Assembly (NCBI RefSeq): GCF_005239225.2
Contig: NC_133298.1
Coordinates: forward strand, 5,453,395 to 5,517,394
Direction: 5' to 3'
DNA: 64,000 bases
Source: Populus alba
Taxonomy: Eukaryota > Streptophyta > Magnoliopsida > Malpighiales > Salicaceae
Part shown: one piece after another, positions 59,100 through 64,000 of the stretch
Position numbering within the stretch: position 1 is the stretch's first letter
Layout of the letters: every line of letters begins with the position of its first letter
The notes under the pieces: generated by a model
What the model was told of the DNA's origin: nothing
Databases searched by the model: none
Seen by the model: only the letters and a program-made list of their open reading frames with translations
Program-made: the position numbers and the translations under genes

Positions 59100-59490
59100 A
59101 GATTTATTTAAGCTTGTTTGTTTTTATGTTTTAAAAATATTTTTGAAAAAATTTAAAATTTTTTTATTTTTTTCTTTGCTTTAAATTAATAAATTTTTTG
59201 ATATTTTTAAATTATTTTGATACTTTGATTTTAAAAATAATTTTTTAAAAATAAAAAAATATATTATTTTTGATACATTTCTAAGTGAAAAACACTTTGA
59301 AAAATAATTTTATCATAGTTTTGCATATGAAAAGACCCACCTAAACTTGTTTGTTTTTGTGTTTTAAAAGCGTTTTTTAAAAAAAATTAATTTATTTTTG
59401 CTTCAAAATAATTTTTTTAAAATAATAAAAAAATTATTTTAGTACATTTCTAAGTAAAAAACACTTTGAAAAATAACCGCAATCACACTC
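59100..59490. repeat. Two adjacent family A-like relics
   Basis: Two copies in direct order, each beginning 'aacttgtttgtttttgtgtt' or close to it and ending 'aaacactttgaaaaataa'. Between them a phrase 'tttgcatatgaaaag' also occurs before copy 1, so this looks like a tandem duplication of a relic plus some flank. Confidence 0.65.
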
Positions 59491-59499
59491 TCAAATATG

Positions 59500-61479
59500 T
59501 TGTCTTCATGCTTGTAGATTCTAATTGGTACTTATTATCGTTGAAGAGTCTGGTTTATTTTTTATTTTTTCACTGATAAAAAAAAAATATCAGGACTAAA
59601 TTGAATGTTTTATCAAAAAAAAGATAACTCATAGAGATTCAATGATAATAATAAATAATCCATGTATTAGGTCATGGAATGTTAGATCTCCTATTCTCTC
59701 TTTGATTATCACAGTTCATGCATTTGATTTAGTTACAAAAATGAGGATGAGGACAAAAACTTTTGTTGGAGTTAGACGCAACCGATCAAATAAAGAAATT
59801 CTATCATTTATTCTTTCATTTTCATGATGCACGCACCTTCTTTTCAAGCTCTAACGCTCAAGAATGAATGTATCTATTTCTTGAAGATAAGGATATCCTC
59901 GCATTGATTTTGTATATTCTGAGAAAATTAATATTAGTTATAAGATTTTAACTTACAAAATCAAGATAGATATACAATATTTATTCGCTATCAAATAATA
60001 ATATTAATTAAAAATTTAAATTGAATTTATATTATTTTCTAATAAATCTTTCAAATAAAATTAGAAAATAGAGTATTATGATGAGATTAATTTGAACTTA
60101 TTACTGTTTAGTCACTAAAACTTTAATATCATATTAAAAAACTATTTTTAATTTAAAAGTTTAAATTATTAAATAAAATAATAAGAATAGTTTTATATTA
60201 CTATCTAATATTCCCCACTATGCCACTATCTCATAATTAAGAACGAATATATCCTTTATTTTTTCTATTAAATATTTTATACCAAGTGGGGTTTTAATTT
60301 TTGGCGCATGAACATAAAATTTTGGCAACTCTTTTAAACTAGTTATTAGTTGAGTCCTACACGACAAGATCCTTAACTGTACATGAAACTGAAGAGCTTT
60401 TGTCTTGCACAAGTTTTTGTTGTATCGGAAAATATATATATATATTTTTTCTTTTTGAATATGCCCATATATCTTCTGCACTTTAGAAAGAGTCCATCCA
60501 GCTAATGAAAATATGAAGGGCATTGAATGCTATATATTACACATGTTTTTCGTCTTCTTTTCTTTTTAGGGTAGGCTCCCATGATGTTTATCATGTTTCT
60601 ATTAAAAAAAAAAACATTTTGATCGAATGACTATGATTTTCAAAAACATTGGGAGTAAATGCAATATGGATTTCAACAATGACTTTTTTAAGATCGCTTT
60701 GTTTTTTTTATATATATTTTTAAATCTATCATTCTATATTACTTTATCTTGGAATTAGACTTTATAATTAGTTTCGTTTTGTTTTTTATATGTTTATCGT
60801 GATATTAAAAAAAAAATTAATGGTAAGTTTATGATTGATTTAAGAAAATAAGATTTGACTATATTAATTTAAACCAATTGAAGATTTAGAGGTTGGATTT
60901 GAAACGAGTAAAAATATTCAAAACCTTTTTTTTTTACAAAAAACAAAGACTAAAAAAGAAAGAAGATGAAAAGTAATTGGTGCATGTAACACACGTGCCA
61001 ACTTGTGGAGGGTGGTCTATGTGACTTTATTTATGTTTTGAATATGGCTCTTTTTGGTACCATCAAAATCATCTCAATGAAAGTTTTTTTATGGGGTTGT
61101 ATATAGTGATATTGGAGCTCCAATATCACTATAATGGCTTATCTTTGTTTTCTTTTTCTTTTTTTGTCATCTTTTTTATATTTCATCTCCTTAGTTTTTG
61201 TGCTTGACACTCTTCAAAATAGTAAAGTGATCATCAGTTTAGTGTCAAATTTGATTCTTATTTTTTAAAAATTGCTATTTTTTTTATCATTTATTATTAT
61301 TTTTTTAATTTTACCATTCACTATTAAGTTAATTAGGGATTAGGCTTCATAGTTTTTTTTTTATTTGTTTTATATGAGGTAATTTTAATCTCATGTTTGT
61401 TTTATATGAGATAGTTTTAATCTTATGACTCGAGTTACTGATTTGAAAGACTAACCCAAATGGAGTGAGGTCTTTTTTA
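59500..61479. other. AT-rich intergenic DNA
   Basis: No gene recognised. Includes a short (TA) run near 60430-60446 and long T runs. The open frames here are low-complexity. Confidence 0.4.
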
Positions 61480-61960
61480 GGGTTCATATATATATATATA
61501 TATATCAATTTCATCCTTCAACATTTAATTGGTTGAGAATTGAGTTTTGAAATTTTTTTTATTTAATTTTTATTATGTTATTCTGGTCTCATGACCTAGT
61601 TTGCGTGTTTAATTGGTTGACTCATGTTGTTTTTTTGTTGTTTTTTAAATGAATTTGTATTTCAATTTCGTTCTTTAACATTAAATTAGTTGAAAAATTG
61701 AGTTTTATTTTTTTTATTTACTTTCTATGGGATTATTTAATTCTCATTATCTAAGTTGTAGGTTTGACAGGTTTGATTAGGTTAACTTGACTCATTATTT
61801 GTTCATTTTTTTTAATTGAATATTTTTTTTTCATTATTGTTTTTCAATAGTGGGTTGATTGGGGAATAAAATTTATAATTTGTTAAAAAAAATTATGATG
61901 TTATCATGATCTCATGACCTAGATGATAAAATTTATAGGTTAACCAGGAATGAATTAGGT
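61480..61960 (+). repeat. Diverged satellite-like tandem repeat
   Basis: About three units of 160-175 bp. Each begins like 'caatttcatccttcaacatt' followed by 'taattggttgagaattgag', then T-rich DNA, then 'ggtctcatgacctag' and 'ggttgactca'. Divergence between units is high. The same family occurs inverted at 2760-3160. Confidence 0.6.
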
Positions 61961-62270
61961 CGGTATATATTATCATCTTAATATTTTTTAAGAATATCCT
62001 CCAATTTAAAAAGGTGCTGTCAAATATACATCAATTTTTTAGTTTATGATTAATTTTTTTCAACTAGAAAACATGCTGACAACATCTTCTTTAATTTGTT
62101 TTTAATTTTTTTTAATCCAACCCACAGTATAACAAGACTCAAGAATTTAGTTACAACTAGTAGAACAAATTAATTAATTAATTGTACTTTTAAGATTTCA
62201 ACAAATTTCTACCCCATAGTTAAGATCTATGTTCATAACTAGAAAAAAAAAAATTGGTGGGACAGGAAAT

Positions 62271-62393
62271 TATGATTTAAAAAATATTACAAACACATAC
62301 ACAAAATCATTTCAAGAAAAAAAAAGTTATTGCTATGATTTAAAAAATATTACAAACACATACACAAAATTATTTCAAGAAAAAAAGTTATTG
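62271..62393. repeat. Tandem duplication, two units of about 62 bp
   Basis: 'tatgatttaaaaaatattac' with 'aaacacatacacaaaat' and the following A-run plus 'gttattgct' occurs at 62271 and again at 62334, nearly identical. Non-coding. Confidence 0.92.
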
Positions 62394-62399
62394 CTACCC

Positions 62400-62935
62400 T
62401 TAATTTGGTGATTTTTTTTTATCAATTATCTAATTTCTTTTGTGAATTCTGTTAAGAAAGTCTTGAATTGGCTGTTGATTCTTTATATATATTTTTTATA
62501 ATATTTGGAATTAAAATTTATTTTCTTGGGTGCAAAATATCAATCATGTGTGATGTGTCCCACGAGATGATGAGGTCAAGTTCATCAGGAGAGTTAGGTC
62601 TTTTTAACGGTCGACACGTAATCATATGGTCCCACAAGCTATTCCCGCGCTAATGAGACACGCGCTCAGGTTTTGCTAACGTCACCTTCTCATCTTCAAT
62701 TCAAATTCCACCACCATTACATGGCAGTGGGCCACTCACAGTGTTGCCACATGGGCTGCGATAAACGTGTGGACCCTCTCTCAGCTGTAACATGCTGTCG
62801 TTTGAAAAGAACCCCAAAGCTTCCATAACGGTATCTTTCATCCCATCCCTATCCGGCAAAATTCGTGAGAGAATCAAGGGAAAGAAAAACACAGTTCATA
62901 GTTTTGTTTTAAGATAACGAGTGTTTTTTTAATCA
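62400..62935. other. GC-richer stretch before the second gap
   Basis: 62550-62880 is clearly richer in G and C than its surroundings and holds ACGT-core elements (gacacgt, aacgtcacc, aaacgtgt). It could be a promoter or the edge of a gene hidden in the gap. No reading frame is recognisable. Confidence 0.3.
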
Positions 62936-63435
62936 NNNNNNNNNNNNNNNNNNNNNNNNNNNNNNNNNNNNNNNNNNNNNNNNNNNNNNNNNNNNNNNNN
63001 NNNNNNNNNNNNNNNNNNNNNNNNNNNNNNNNNNNNNNNNNNNNNNNNNNNNNNNNNNNNNNNNNNNNNNNNNNNNNNNNNNNNNNNNNNNNNNNNNNNN
63101 NNNNNNNNNNNNNNNNNNNNNNNNNNNNNNNNNNNNNNNNNNNNNNNNNNNNNNNNNNNNNNNNNNNNNNNNNNNNNNNNNNNNNNNNNNNNNNNNNNNN
63201 NNNNNNNNNNNNNNNNNNNNNNNNNNNNNNNNNNNNNNNNNNNNNNNNNNNNNNNNNNNNNNNNNNNNNNNNNNNNNNNNNNNNNNNNNNNNNNNNNNNN
63301 NNNNNNNNNNNNNNNNNNNNNNNNNNNNNNNNNNNNNNNNNNNNNNNNNNNNNNNNNNNNNNNNNNNNNNNNNNNNNNNNNNNNNNNNNNNNNNNNNNNN
63401 NNNNNNNNNNNNNNNNNNNNNNNNNNNNNNNNNNN
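62936..63435. other. Assembly gap (500 N)
   Basis: Exactly 500 N, the same size as the first gap, so a placeholder of unknown true length. The 560 bases after it are AT-rich, without a gene, and begin with a 12-bp inverted repeat (63448-63480). Confidence 0.99.
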
Positions 63436-64000
63436 ATATAATTATAATTATCCAAGACAAATGTTAAATGTCTTGGATAAAACTGAGTTAACTTACAATT
63501 TATTAACTTAACTCAAATCAGTTCATTTTTATTATTCTTTTTTTTTTTTTTTAAGATTATTTCAGAATTAATCTTAATTAGGATTTTCAAAACAGGAATT
63601 TAACAATCATTCTTCTAGTAAACCAAATTTTGATCCTATTCAATATATTTCCTTATCTTAATTAAAATCCAATCCAAATTTAAAATAACAAGTCTTAAAA
63701 GCTTAATTTTAAAACATAAAATTAAATTGAAATTTATTCTCTCTCTCAACTCTTATCTATATTTTCAAAGTAAAATAAAAATTTAAAAATACTTTAATGA
63801 AATTACTCTAGTTGAATATAAACTTATTAACACCAATAATATATACACACACTTGCAAATAACCAGAACCAAAATTGAAATATTTTACCAAAGTTAAATA
63901 GTTTGTAGTCTGTAATTTTTTAAAGATTTTACATGTTCTTGTGTTTAAATAATATGTTTATGCTGGAAAATGATAAATAAATTCGATATCTTGTTTTGGC

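Noticed and set aside
63448..63480. 12-bp inverted repeat at the gap edge as a terminator or miRNA
   Set aside because: The stem is short and AT-rich, and such hairpins are expected often in this composition; noted only in the gap description.

Overview
This window is nuclear DNA of a flowering plant. It is very AT-rich between genes, its genes have GT-AG introns, and it is full of degraded LTR retrotransposons, LINE fragments, a SINE, a TRIM and MITE-like repeats. The gene set and the recurring short repeats fit a woody dicot such as poplar or willow; that assignment is inference, made without any search. Two runs of exactly 500 N (6426-6925 and 62936-63435) are assembly gaps.

Layout. 1-6425: two tandem class III (GH18) chitinase genes on the plus strand, the first cut by the window edge, the second with a one-base frameshift and its 3' part lost in a gap. 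12463-16605: an eight-exon protein phosphatase 2C gene (+). 16986-21272: an LTR element of the Ty3 type with both LTRs, a 5-bp target duplication, a broken gag and only the extreme end of pol. 22053-23888: a very small gene for a 41-residue single-pass membrane peptide, with a frameshifted second copy 1.5 kb downstream. 24214-28385: a repeat graveyard (LINE fragment, F-box pseudogene, three rearranged copia pieces). 29083-33200: a nine-exon gene (-) for a plant-specific protein with the A_thal_3526/TIGR01589 domain, carrying two one-base frameshifts. 34871-36888: a complete four-exon alternative oxidase gene (-). 37-54 kb: repeats, including a LINE fragment, a SINE with target duplication, a three-LTR TRIM array and a 1.6-kb inverted-repeat element, then a decayed unidentified gene. 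56464-57742: a complete three-exon NAC transcription factor gene (+) with a miR164 target site. 58.5-64 kb: LINE remnant, satellite-like repeats and a gap.

The genes do not form a pathway. They are independent loci for defence (chitinases), signalling (PP2C), mitochondrial respiration (AOX), transcription (NAC), plus two of unknown role. I found no CRISPR, operon, rRNA or intact tRNA gene. The most original items are the 41-residue peptide gene and its decayed twin, the regular three-LTR TRIM array, and a set of one-base indels in otherwise intact genes that points either to young pseudogenes or to assembly errors.
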